This document shows, piece after piece, positions 1-6,593 of a stretch of 8,945 nucleotides of DNA (position 1 is the first letter of the stretch; each line of letters opens with the position of its first letter). Made by a program: the position numbers and the translations under genes. The notes below the pieces were generated by a model that was given only the letters and a program-made list of their open reading frames with translations, had not been told where the DNA came from and did not search any database. The stretch is from Stenotrophomonas sp. UBA2302 (GTDB lineage Bacteria > Pseudomonadota > Gammaproteobacteria > Xanthomonadales > Xanthomonadaceae): assembly GCA_002345545.1 (NCBI GenBank), contig DDVW01000006.1:4681-13625 (forward strand). The letters run 5' to 3'.

Positions 1-98
1 GCCTGTTCCGGAGTACGGGCGGGCGACAGCGCCGGGGCCGCCTGCACGGTGGCGCCGAGCAGCAGCAGCGACAGAGCGCTCCAACGGAACCGGTTCAT
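1..98 (-). CDS. N-terminus of an unidentified exported protein (partial, cut by window edge)
   Basis: Only about the first 32 codons are in the window, so the function cannot be identified. The visible N-terminus begins MNRFRW, followed by a hydrophobic stretch (SALSLLLLGATV) and a likely signal peptidase I site after VQA, at about residues 18-20. The mature protein would start APALSPARTPEQ. The start is supported by a Shine-Dalgarno-like GGGAG on the minus strand about 8 nt upstream of the ATG. The gene begins 16 bp after the stop codon of the MurQ/GKRP-like gene, and the ribosome site sits directly behind that stop, so the two are probably co-transcribed and perhaps translationally coupled. 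By context it is likely another exported envelope or peptidoglycan-related protein. That is inference from its neighbours only. Confidence 0.8.
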   Translation of the reverse strand, partial: MNRFRWSALSLLLLGATVQAAPALSPARTPEQ

Positions 99-114
99 CA
101 CTCTGTCTCCCAAT

Positions 115-2229
115 TCAGTGGCGGCCATCGGTGTTGCCCGCCTTGATATCCGTGGCACCGTTGCGCTGACGCAGATAGCCGTTCAACCCGATGTCACGCA
201 GTTGCTGCACGGCGCCGGCCCAGTCCAGTGGCCGACCGCTGTCCAGGCGTTCCAGCACGGCGACAATCGCCAGCTCGACCTCCGGCAACTGTGCCGCCTG
301 CGGCAGCCGCGTGCGCTGTTCGATCGCCTCGTACAGAACCCGGTTGGCCTCGGCATAGTCCAGCGGCGCGGTGTTGCCGTGCTGTGCGCGCCAGTGTTCG
401 CCAGCGAGCACGGCATTGACGTGCGACTGGACCAGATAGGTGGCGCGGCCGATCAGCTTGAGGTTGCCCGGCTGCACCGCGGTCATGGTGTTGCCGACGG
501 TGCGACCAAGCCGCGCCATCACTGCGGTCGAATGCGCGTTGAGCAGCATCTTCAGTGCGAGGGTGCGGTCCAGGCCGAGCGGGTCGGGACGATCGGGCAG
601 GTCCACTGCGATGCGGGGTGCGCTGTCGCCCAGGTCCTCCAGAACCTGGGTGCTTGCGCCGTGGCCTACGGTGACGCTGAGCCGGCCCGTACCGGCGTTG
701 GCCAGGCTCTGCCACCACTGCCGTGCCAGGTCATCCACCGGCTCGCCGGCATAGCGCAGCAGCACGCCCAGATCGCCCGCCTGCGGCGGTAGACGCTCGC
801 GGTTGGCCGATGACCAAGACAGGTCGTACAGCGCCTGCTGTTCGGCGCCGGCGCGCTCCAGGCTGCGCAGCGCGGTGGTACGCAAGCCGGGATCGTCGAC
901 CTTCTGCTCGAACTGCACCCGGTACTGCGCCGCATCCAGCCCGTGGAACGGGCGCTGCAGCAGCGCATCCCACGCGGCCTGCGGCGTCGCCACCGGCGCC
1001 CACACGCGGATCCACGACGCCGGCGGCGCGGTGTCGGTGCGATCCAGCGGCGCCAGCCGGAAGGTCGGCGCGCGCTCGGTCACGTCCACGAACACCGGCA
1101 TCAGCGTCTCGCCGGCCAGATAGGTGGCATGGCGGCCATCGGCATAGGTCTGCGCCTCGCGCACGGTCCACTGCGCCAGCTGCGGTGCGCTGGCGGCGAC
1201 GCTGCGCTGCAGCTGTGCGAAGTCACGCAAGCGGCGCTCGATGCTGTCGTTCGCATCCAGTCCCAGCCGCCGTGCATCGGCCGCCGGCAGATGCGGTAGC
1301 AGCAGCACGCGCAGCACGTCCTCCAGCACCAGTCCCAGCGCGTACAGGCTGGTGGTGGTGGCCTGCATGCGGGTGGAACCGGTGATCGCCTGCGGACCGG
1401 TCGGCAGCGCGATCTTGTGGATACGCGCATCGTCGAGCACGCGCCGGCTGCGCTCGAACGGACGCAGCACCGCGTCGGGGTTGTTGTAGACGAACCAGAC
1501 GCGGTCGCCGCCGTCACCGCGCGGGTCGGCGGCAGCGAGTGCGGTGCCGATCACCGCCGAGGTCTCGCCACCTTCGGTCACCGCGAACACCACGTCGTCG
1601 GCGCCGATGCCGTCATCGCGCATCTGCAGCGCGCCGATCAGCGGCAGGTCCTCGAAGCCTTCCAGCGAACTGATCAGCGCGCGGTCACCACCGGTGATCT
1701 GGCCACGCACGCGCTCGCCCAGCTGCGCGGGCAGCTTGGCGGCGATGTCTGGCCACACCGGGTCGGCCTGCAGGCGTTTCCAGAACGGGCGCCACAGGCC
1801 GCTTTCCAGCGTCTCGGCCAGCCGGCCGGTCGAGCCGGTGCCGTAGAAATAGATGCGATGGCCGCCCTGCAGCGCGCGTTGCACCGCAGCCGAGGCCGCC
1901 TGCAGCGATGCCATACGTTGCGGGTCGTCGGCCAGCGCGGTGAAAGCGCGGGCCACGTCCTCATCGACCGCGAACAGCTGCGCCAGCGCCTGCGCCGGAT
2001 CGGCCGCTGCCACGTCGCTCAGGTTCCAGGTCTTCGGATGGCGCTGCTCGGTCAGCAACGTGTGCAGCTGGAACTGGGTGCGCTGCTGCACGAACTCGGT
2101 CGACGCCGGCGACGGCGGCAGGCCCAGCCGCTCGGCGGCGGCCAGCGGCGAGATCGCCAGCAGGCTCAGGGCGAACGTCATGACGATGCGTCCGGTACGG
2201 GGGAACGGTGCGGGGCGGCGGCAGAGCAT
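115..2229 (-). CDS. Secreted two-SIS-domain protein of the MurQ / GKRP family
   Basis: A 704-residue protein related to MurNAc-6-phosphate etherase (MurQ, about 300 aa) and, in length and layout, to glucokinase regulatory protein (GKRP, about 625 aa). Visible landmarks: MurQ-like entry LLTEQRHP (about 58-65); sugar-phosphate loop GTGSTGR (130-136); TGGDRA (179-184); EGFED (190-194), where E193 aligns with the E. coli MurQ catalytic Glu114; GPQAITGSTRM (278-288). About 270 residues then separate this from LNAHSTAVMARLGRTVGN (563-580), the block following the GSxRM region in MurQ and following the second SIS domain in GKRP. A MurQ-like C-terminal helical tail ends at about 687. The second domain (about 330-555) lacks an obvious glycine loop. 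MurQ Glu83 has no exact partner; E139 or E142 lie close. The N-terminus has a basic region and a hydrophobic core ending SPLAAA (about 27-32), a likely Sec signal. ATG 2229 is preferred for its AAGGCGG ribosome site; an internal ATG at 2181 has none as good. It starts 9 bp after the amidase stop. The family call is strong; etherase versus sugar-sensing role is open. Confidence 0.85.
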   Translation of the reverse strand: MLCRRPAPFPRTGRIVMTFALSLLAISPLAAAERLGLPPSPASTEFVQQRTQFQLHTLLTEQRHPKTWNLSDVAAADPAQALAQLFAVDEDVARAFTALADDPQRMASLQAASAAVQRALQGGHRIYFYGTGSTGRLAETLESGLWRPFWKRLQADPVWPDIAAKLPAQLGERVRGQITGGDRALISSLEGFEDLPLIGALQMRDDGIGADDVVFAVTEGGETSAVIGTALAAADPRGDGGDRVWFVYNNPDAVLRPFERSRRVLDDARIHKIALPTGPQAITGSTRMQATTTSLYALGLVLEDVLRVLLLPHLPAADARRLGLDANDSIERRLRDFAQLQRSVAASAPQLAQWTVREAQTYADGRHATYLAGETLMPVFVDVTERAPTFRLAPLDRTDTAPPASWIRVWAPVATPQAAWDALLQRPFHGLDAAQYRVQFEQKVDDPGLRTTALRSLERAGAEQQALYDLSWSSANRERLPPQAGDLGVLLRYAGEPVDDLARQWWQSLANAGTGRLSVTVGHGASTQVLEDLGDSAPRIAVDLPDRPDPLGLDRTLALKMLLNAHSTAVMARLGRTVGNTMTAVQPGNLKLIGRATYLVQSHVNAVLAGEHWRAQHGNTAPLDYAEANRVLYEAIEQRTRLPQAAQLPEVELAIVAVLERLDSGRPLDWAGAVQQLRDIGLNGYLRQRNGATDIKAGNTDGRH

Positions 2230-2238
2230 GTGGCCGCC

Positions 2239-3000
2239 TTATTCCGGGACGGCCGGCGCGACCGGATCACGCGGCGCCAACGCATGCAGGATGCGCAGAT
2301 CCTCGGCGTCCAGTTCGGTGCCGCCCTGGCCACGGTAATGGTTGCGGAACGCGCGCACGGTGGCGGCGCGATCGTCCAGTGGGTAGCCGATCAGGCGCAG
2401 CGCGGCCCATGGATCGAAGCCGGCCGGCGCCGGGCCGCTGCTGGCGTCGGGCCACAGGCCGAAGCCGGCGTCGGCCAGCCGCTTCCACGGAAACAGCGGG
2501 CCCGGATCGGGTTTGCGCGTGGGCGCCATGTCCTGGTGGCCGATGATCTGGTGGCGCGGGATACCCAGCCGCGTGCACAGGTCCTCCAGCAGCACCAGCA
2601 GGCTCTGGATCTGCGCCTCGGCGAACGGCGTCTGGCCATCGTTGTCCAGCTCGATGCCGATCGAGGCGGAATTGACTTCGCTGATCGTGCCCCAGCTGCC
2701 GGCACCGGCATGCCAGGCGCGGCGTTCGTCGCTCACCAGCTGGTAACGCTGGCCGTCTGCACCGATCAGGTAGTGCGCGCTGACCCGGCCACCGCTGTTG
2801 CTGCCGCGCAGCGTGTCCAGGCTCTGCTGCACCGAATCCTGCTGGGTGAAGTGGATGACGATCAGGCCGGGGCGACGCAGGTCCTGGTTGGGCGACGGCA
2901 CCCACGTTGCCAGCGGATTGCGCGGCGGCGTATGCCCGCAGGCGGTGAGCAGGGCGGCAGCGAGCAGCAACGGCGGCAGGCGGGAAATCGAAATATTCAT
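2239..3000 (-). CDS. AmiD-type lipoprotein N-acetylmuramoyl-L-alanine amidase (copy 1)
   Basis: A 253-residue zinc amidase of the Amidase_2 (AmpD/AmiD) family, which cleaves the bond between MurNAc and L-Ala in peptidoglycan or muropeptides. The N-terminus is a lipoprotein signal with lipobox LTAC, lipidated cysteine C21, then Gly at +2. The absence of Asp at +2 favours the outer membrane, as in E. coli AmiD. Predicted zinc ligands by family comparison: H50 (IVIHFT), H155 (IIGHQD), D165 (KPDPG); E117 (IGIELDN) and K163 match conserved active-site residues of AmpD. After the catalytic domain (about 40-180) comes an AmiD-like C-terminal segment (about 195-242, ending DAEDLRILHAL) resembling its peptidoglycan-binding region. 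Length is close to AmiD (276 aa). The start at 3000 is chosen because it gives a proper lipoprotein signal; an in-frame ATG at 3108 would translate the palindromic repeat. No strong ribosome site is visible before 3000, which is odd. The MurQ-like gene follows 9 bp downstream. Confidence 0.93.
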   Translation of the reverse strand: MNISISRLPPLLLAAALLTACGHTPPRNPLATWVPSPNQDLRRPGLIVIHFTQQDSVQQSLDTLRGSNSGGRVSAHYLIGADGQRYQLVSDERRAWHAGAGSWGTISEVNSASIGIELDNDGQTPFAEAQIQSLLVLLEDLCTRLGIPRHQIIGHQDMAPTRKPDPGPLFPWKRLADAGFGLWPDASSGPAPAGFDPWAALRLIGYPLDDRAATVRAFRNHYRGQGGTELDAEDLRILHALAPRDPVAPAVPE

Positions 3001-3060
3001 GGGCGATGAGATTGGCTTGAATCCGATCGAAGCGTGGATCAGGCCCCTCTCCCACCGGGA

Positions 3061-3096
3061 GAGGGGTTGGGGTTGGGGTTGGGGTAAGGGTACGGG
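3061..3096 (+). repeat. Short tandem hexamer repeat, TTGGGG type, with G-quadruplex potential
   Basis: On the plus strand the sequence reads as six hexamer units: GAGGGG, three exact TTGGGG copies (3067-3084), then TAAGGG and TACGGG. Four runs of GGGG separated by TT (3063-3084) satisfy the usual G-quadruplex pattern. The G-rich strand is the template strand for the minus-strand genes, so the transcript would carry the C-rich version. The exact repeat invites slippage and copy-number change. It lies inside the composite palindromic element, next to its 10-bp hairpin. Confidence 0.85.
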
Positions 3097-3146
3097 CGAA
3101 GCCCCCACCTTGCCCGGCGGCGCGGTGCTCCGCCCTTGCCCTCATC

Positions 3147-3185
3147 CCGCCTTGCCCTTCCCCCGTAGGGAGCAGGGCAAGGCGG
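3147..3185 (-). other. Strong hairpin just downstream of the TonB receptor gene
   Basis: Perfect 12-bp arms, CCGCCTTGCCCT (3147-3158) and AGGGCAAGGCGG (3174-3185), enclose a 15-nt middle that can pair a further 4 bp (TCCC 3159-3162 with GGGA 3168-3171) around a 5-nt loop. In the minus-strand transcript it begins 16 nt after the receptor stop codon. No U-run follows, so it is not called as a Rho-independent terminator. A 3'-end stabiliser or partial attenuator is possible. It also forms the outer part of the composite repeat. Confidence 0.7.
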
Positions 3186-3201
3186 AACTACCGCTGCCGC
3201 A

Positions 3202-6087
3202 TCACTGGAAGCGGTACTCCAGCAGCATGTTGAACGAGCGCCCGCGCGGGTCGGCCACGCGCGCTTCCCAGCCGGCGCCATCGCCGTCGTCCAGGTAGCG
3301 CACGGTGAACGGCGGATCGGTGTTGAGCAGGTTGCGGATGCCGAAGGTCGCCTTCAGGTTCTCCATGCCGGTCCAGCTGACGCTGTAGTTGTAGGTGATG
3401 TAGGCATCGACCTTCGAATCCCAGTCCGGCGGGGTGTAACCGTTGACGATGCCGCCCGGTTTCCAGTCCTTGTAGCCGCCACGGTAGACCTGGGTCAGCG
3501 TGTGCGCCCAGTCGCCCCGGGCCCAGCCAAGGCCGAGGGTGTGCTTCCACTTGATCGGCAGGTTGTAGTAACGCTCGTACTCGCCGACCAGGTTGTCGCT
3601 GTAGGGCAGGCTGTCGAAGGTCTTGGTCTTGAAGGTGTCCAGGTAGTTGCCATTGAGGTGGACGTTCCAGGCGCCGCCGGCCAGCTCGCCACGCAGGTTG
3701 GCATCCAGCTCGATGCCGCTGGTCAGGGTGCCGCCGGTGTTGATGTAGCGCTGGTCGATGGCGACGATGGTGCCGCTGCTGTCACGGATGAAATTGGAGG
3801 CGTACAGCGGATAGTTGGCGGTCATCGTCGACAGGTTGAAGCCGCTGCGGATGGTGTTGCTGCGCTCGATCTCCCACCAGTCGACGCTGACGTTGAAGTT
3901 GCCGGTCGGCGCCAGCACGAAGCCGATGCTGCGCTGCTTGGCCTCTTCCGGCTTCAGGTTGGGATTGCCGCCGGTGATGATGTCCGGGCGGATCTGCACG
4001 TTGCAGGCGGCCACGTCCGGGTTGTACTGGCCCTTCGGACAGCTCGCCGGGTCCGCCAGATCCAGCCCGGTGTACTGGGTTTCGGTGATGCCGCGGAACA
4101 GCTTGGCGAAATCGGGCACCTTGAAGCCGGTGCTGTAGGAGCCGCGGAACACCAGCCAGTCGATCGGCTGCCACTTGAACGAGTACTTCGGGTTGGTGGT
4201 GCCGCCGAAGCCGTCGTAACGGTCATGGCGCACCGCCAGGTTGAGTTCCAGGCTGTCGACCACCGGCAGGTTGAACTCGGCGAACGCGGCTTTGACGTTG
4301 CGCTGCTTGGGCGTCATGTAGTTGGCCGCATCGCTGGGCGCGCCGAACACGAAGGCGTTGCCCGCGCTCCATTCCGACGGTCCGCTGAACTCGTATTCCT
4401 CGCGGCGCACGTCCACGCCCACCGCCGCCTGCACTTCGTCCTCGCCCCACAGCCTGAAACCGAGGCCGCCACTGAAACTGGCGTCGAAGGTGGTGGTGCT
4501 GGAGCTGCCCTTGTAGAGCAGCAGGCCACTGGCATCGGCCGCAGCCATGGCGTCATGCGCGGCCTTGGACTGCTTCTGGCCGGGCATCAGGAACGGATTG
4601 AGCAGGCCGCTCTTCAGCGCCGCCTTCAACTGCGGCGTGTAGTAGTAGCCGCCGGCCAGCACCGACTGCGCGCGACTCTCGGCGCGCGACAGGCCGACGT
4701 TGTAATCCCAGCTGCCGAGGGTGCCGGTCAGGCCGAACAGCACGCGATAGGCCTTGGTCTCGGTTTCCAGCTGGCGCGGGCCGCAGATCTCGCAGCGCCA
4801 GCGGTAGGTGATCGGGCTGCCGTAGGCCAGGTTGGCCTGGGGCCCGAAGAAATCCTGCACCTGCCCGTAGATCGCATCGTAGGTCGCCTTGGTGTCGGCA
4901 TTCAGCTCATAGGCGTCGAGCTGGGTGGCGCTGGCGTTGATGCTGGTGGTGATCTGCTGGGCTTCGAACTGGCGCTTGGAAGTGACTTTGGAGCCCATGA
5001 ATTCGGTGTAGAACTCGTGGCGGTCACCCAGCTTGAAGGTGGCGCGGCCGATGCCCTGCACCGTCTCCACCGGCTGCTGGATGGTGCGCGCGCGGCCGTA
5101 GTCCCACGCGCAGCCGTAGCTGGCACCGGGGCTGGCCCAGATCTTGTCGCCGTAATCGCCCATCATGTCGCCGCCGTTCTCGCAGCCGGCACCGCCGGGC
5201 AGCCGCAGCGGGTTGATGGTGGTCTTGGTCAGGCCGGTCAGCGGGTCCTTCAGGCCACCGCCAATCATGCTGCCGGTGCCACTGACGATGTTGGCGAACG
5301 GCGTGCCGCGGGTATCCGGCGACAGCCCGCGATCGGGCTGGAAGCTGTTGGCGAAGTCGCGCTGGTTGCCACGCAGGATCTTGTTTTCCTTGACGTTGAG
5401 CGCGGCCCAGACATTCCAGCGGTCGGTGTCCAGATCGCCCCAGCCGCCCAGCAGGCTGGCGTGGTAGATATTGCCGCCGCCTTCCTCGGTCACGTCGGCA
5501 CCGGCGGTGAGGGTGATGCCCTGGTAGTTGCTGCGGGTGATGAAGTTGATCACCCCACCGATGGCGTCGGTGCCGTACACCGCCGAGGCGCCGTCACGCA
5601 GCACTTCCACGCGTTCGATCGCGGCGAACGGAATCGAGTTCAGGTCCACCACCTGGCCGGCCAGGCCATGGGCGGCGACGCGGCGGCCGTTGAGCAACAC
5701 CAGCGTCGCATCGGCGCCCTGGCCACGCAGGTTGGCGCCGGACACACCGTTGTTGCCGCGCGTTCCGGGCGGTGCGATACCGCTGTTGGCGGCCAGGCTG
5801 TCCGGCCCGCTGCTGGCGATGTTCAGCTGCTGCAGCAACTGCTCGGCCGAGGTGATGCCCATCGCCTCGATTTCGGCCTTCTGGATGATGGTGACCGGCA
5901 GCGCGGCTTCGACATCGGTGCGCTGGATGCGCGAACCGGTGACCGAGACCCGGTCCAGGGTGCGCGCCTCAGGGGATTTATCGGTGTTGGATGATTGGCC
6001 GAAGGCGACCAGTGGACTGCTGCCCAGCGCCAGCAACAGGGCGGCGCTGAGATGGTGAAGGCGTGGCGGGTAGGACCTGACAGACAT
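3202..6087 (-). CDS. TonB-dependent outer-membrane receptor
   Basis: A 961-residue TonB-dependent receptor that would import a substrate across the outer membrane using TonB-ExbB-ExbD energy. A signal peptide (about 1-30, hydrophobic core LSAALLLAL, cleavage near AFG-Q) is followed by a TonB-box-like TLDRVSVTG (43-51) and a plug domain (about 50-190) with typical blocks: GITSAEQLLQQL, NLRGQGADATLVLLNGRR, IERVEVLRDGASAVYGTDA and IGGVINFIT. The rest is the beta-barrel, with family landmarks GFKVPDFAKLFRG (654-666), NPNLKPEEAKQRSIG (708-722) and a C-terminus ending LLEYRFQ, an aromatic penultimate position usual for outer-membrane proteins. Six barrel cysteines fall in three close pairs, C302/C326, C432/C435 and C683/C695, probably disulfides in surface loops. 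The start at 6087 is chosen for its ribosome site and signal peptide; an in-frame ATG 30 codons upstream lacks both. The substrate cannot be read from the sequence; flanking amidases suggest peptidoglycan fragments. Confidence 0.95.
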   Translation of the reverse strand: MSVRSYPPRLHHLSAALLLALGSSPLVAFGQSSNTDKSPEARTLDRVSVTGSRIQRTDVEAALPVTIIQKAEIEAMGITSAEQLLQQLNIASSGPDSLAANSGIAPPGTRGNNGVSGANLRGQGADATLVLLNGRRVAAHGLAGQVVDLNSIPFAAIERVEVLRDGASAVYGTDAIGGVINFITRSNYQGITLTAGADVTEEGGGNIYHASLLGGWGDLDTDRWNVWAALNVKENKILRGNQRDFANSFQPDRGLSPDTRGTPFANIVSGTGSMIGGGLKDPLTGLTKTTINPLRLPGGAGCENGGDMMGDYGDKIWASPGASYGCAWDYGRARTIQQPVETVQGIGRATFKLGDRHEFYTEFMGSKVTSKRQFEAQQITTSINASATQLDAYELNADTKATYDAIYGQVQDFFGPQANLAYGSPITYRWRCEICGPRQLETETKAYRVLFGLTGTLGSWDYNVGLSRAESRAQSVLAGGYYYTPQLKAALKSGLLNPFLMPGQKQSKAAHDAMAAADASGLLLYKGSSSTTTFDASFSGGLGFRLWGEDEVQAAVGVDVRREEYEFSGPSEWSAGNAFVFGAPSDAANYMTPKQRNVKAAFAEFNLPVVDSLELNLAVRHDRYDGFGGTTNPKYSFKWQPIDWLVFRGSYSTGFKVPDFAKLFRGITETQYTGLDLADPASCPKGQYNPDVAACNVQIRPDIITGGNPNLKPEEAKQRSIGFVLAPTGNFNVSVDWWEIERSNTIRSGFNLSTMTANYPLYASNFIRDSSGTIVAIDQRYINTGGTLTSGIELDANLRGELAGGAWNVHLNGNYLDTFKTKTFDSLPYSDNLVGEYERYYNLPIKWKHTLGLGWARGDWAHTLTQVYRGGYKDWKPGGIVNGYTPPDWDSKVDAYITYNYSVSWTGMENLKATFGIRNLLNTDPPFTVRYLDDGDGAGWEARVADPRGRSFNMLLEYRFQ

Positions 6088-6094
6088 GCGCTCT

Positions 6095-6100
6095 CTCTCC
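6095..6100 (-). promoter_or_regulatory. Ribosome binding site of the TonB receptor gene
   Basis: The minus strand reads GGAGAG, lying 7 nt before the ATG at 6087. This matches the Shine-Dalgarno consensus with good spacing. It decides the receptor start against the upstream in-frame ATG at 6177, which would put a 30-residue hydrophilic extension before the signal peptide. Confidence 0.8.
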
Positions 6101-6128
6101 GAAGGGGCATAACAGGAATGCTGCCGGA

Positions 6129-6157
6129 GCGATGACGGCACAGTTCCGCCGTCGCGC
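6129..6157 (-). other. Possible 5'-leader hairpin upstream of the TonB receptor
   Basis: GACGGC (6134-6139) and GCCGTC (6148-6153) form a perfect 6-bp stem with an 8-nt loop. A further GCG/CGC pairing outside small bulges extends it to 6129-6157. It ends about 41 nt before the receptor start codon in the expected mRNA leader. GC-rich DNA produces such stems by chance, so a regulatory role is only a possibility. Confidence 0.35.
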
Positions 6158-6414
6158 GGGCGCCGTACGCAAGCCATCCATCACTCCACCATCAAACGGC
6201 GGAAACCACCCGCCAAGGCAACCCGGATGCGCGCCACCTGCGCGGGGCCGCACCTCTCCTTCCATGGCTGTACTGCACCGGGTCGCCTCCCTGTCTGGCG
6301 ACCTGCACCACGCCGGGCCCGGCATCGGAGCCCGTTCATCGTTCAAACCTTGGAGCGGCGCCCGCCCGTCACTGCCGCCTTCGCGACCGTGCACCGGAGT
6401 CTGGCGGGCACCTG

Positions 6415-6437
6415 CCGATCTTTCCCGTTCAGATCGG
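6415..6437. promoter_or_regulatory. Candidate operator: CCGATCT-N9-AGATCGG dyad
   Basis: Perfect 7-bp arms (6415-6421 and 6431-6437) are separated by 9 nt. If the candidate promoter is right, the dyad covers about +4 to +26 of the transcript, a usual place for a repressor site. It could equally be an RNA hairpin. No regulator gene is in the window, so the binding protein is unknown. Confidence 0.35.
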
Positions 6438-6447
6438 ATTCACACCT

Positions 6448-6476
6448 GTTTAACACGGCCGGAAAGTGCCGGTCAA
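6448..6476 (-). promoter_or_regulatory. Candidate sigma70-type promoter for the TonB receptor transcript
   Basis: The minus strand carries TTGACC (6471-6476), five of six matches to the -35 consensus, then exactly 17 bp, then TTAAAC (6448-6453) as a weak -10 box with three matches to TATAAT. It sits in the only AT-rich stretch of the intergenic region. Transcription would start near 6441 and give a leader of about 350 nt before the receptor ATG, which is long. The weak -10 keeps confidence low; a different promoter closer to the gene is possible. Confidence 0.35.
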
Positions 6477-6593
6477 TAAACTATTCCTGCCGTCGCGCTG
6501 GCCCGGAAGCAACTATTTTCCGTGCGCCACAGCACACTTTCCCGGTCTGATGGCAGGCCGCGCGGTCCTTCGGTGGAAATACCGCACCCGCCC

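Larger units (their letters stand above)
3044..3185. repeat. Composite palindromic intergenic element
   Basis: Nearly all of the 201-bp gap between the receptor and the downstream amidase is self-complementary. Three parts are visible. First, a perfect 10-bp hairpin, CCCCTCTCCC (3044-3053) against GGGAGAGGGG (3057-3066), with a 3-nt loop. Second, a longer imperfect pairing of GGTAAGGGTACGGGCGAAGC (about 3083-3103) with GCTCCGCCCTTGCCCTCATCC, split here as GCTCCGCCC-TTGCCCTCATCC (about 3128-3147). Third, a 12-bp perfect hairpin at 3147-3185. No T-run follows any stem on either strand, so these are not classical intrinsic terminators. The whole looks like a dispersed REP/MITE-type element such as occur in many GC-rich gammaproteobacteria. 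Copy number elsewhere cannot be judged from one window. It may stabilise or attenuate the transcript between receptor and amidase. Confidence 0.75.
6088..6593. other. 506-bp gene-free region before the TonB receptor
   Basis: No convincing gene is seen here. Open frames in it give proline/arginine-rich, low-complexity translations without a recognisable family, ribosome site or signal. The half nearer the serine hydrolase (about 6430-6530) is clearly more AT-rich than the surroundings, as expected for a promoter region, and holds a candidate promoter and two dyads: CGGAA-N9-TTCCG (6504-6522) and CCGATCT-N9-AGATCGG (6415-6437). A perfect 12-bp palindrome, GCCGGGCCCGGC, lies at 6312-6323. No clear terminator is seen behind the serine hydrolase stop. 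The region most likely serves as the control region and long leader of the receptor transcript. Confidence 0.6.

Noticed and set aside
2134..2229. Tat signal in the MurQ/GKRP-like protein because of an early RR pair
   Set aside because: The RR is followed by PAPF rather than the x-F-L-K pattern and is far from the hydrophobic core. A Sec-type signal fits better.
1417..3009. 530-codon open frame on the plus strand
   Set aside because: It runs across parts of two clear minus-strand genes and their junction, and its arginine/glutamine-rich translation resembles no family.
3044..3066. Rho-independent terminator after the TonB receptor
   Set aside because: The 10-bp hairpin is perfect, but neither strand has a T-run after it, so it is recorded as part of a repeat element instead.
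3001..3108. 36-residue N-terminal extension of amidase copy 1 from an ATG at 3108
   Set aside because: It would translate the palindromic repeat as a proline/glutamine-rich stretch and bury the lipoprotein signal.
3502..5994. 830-codon open frame on the plus strand opposite the TonB receptor
   Set aside because: It is antisense to a gene with unmistakable receptor motifs. Its translation is low-complexity, rich in V/G/A/Q/R, with no recognisable domain. Long antisense open frames are expected in very GC-rich genes.
6088..6177. 30-residue N-terminal extension of the TonB receptor from an upstream ATG at 6177
   Set aside because: It is hydrophilic, sits before a normal signal peptide and has no better ribosome site. 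The GGAGAG site supports 6087.
6132..6479. Possible small plus-strand gene in the intergenic region (115 codons)
   Set aside because: The translation is rich in R, P and S with no motif, no clear ribosome site and no membrane or signal segment. It is typical of random GC-rich DNA.
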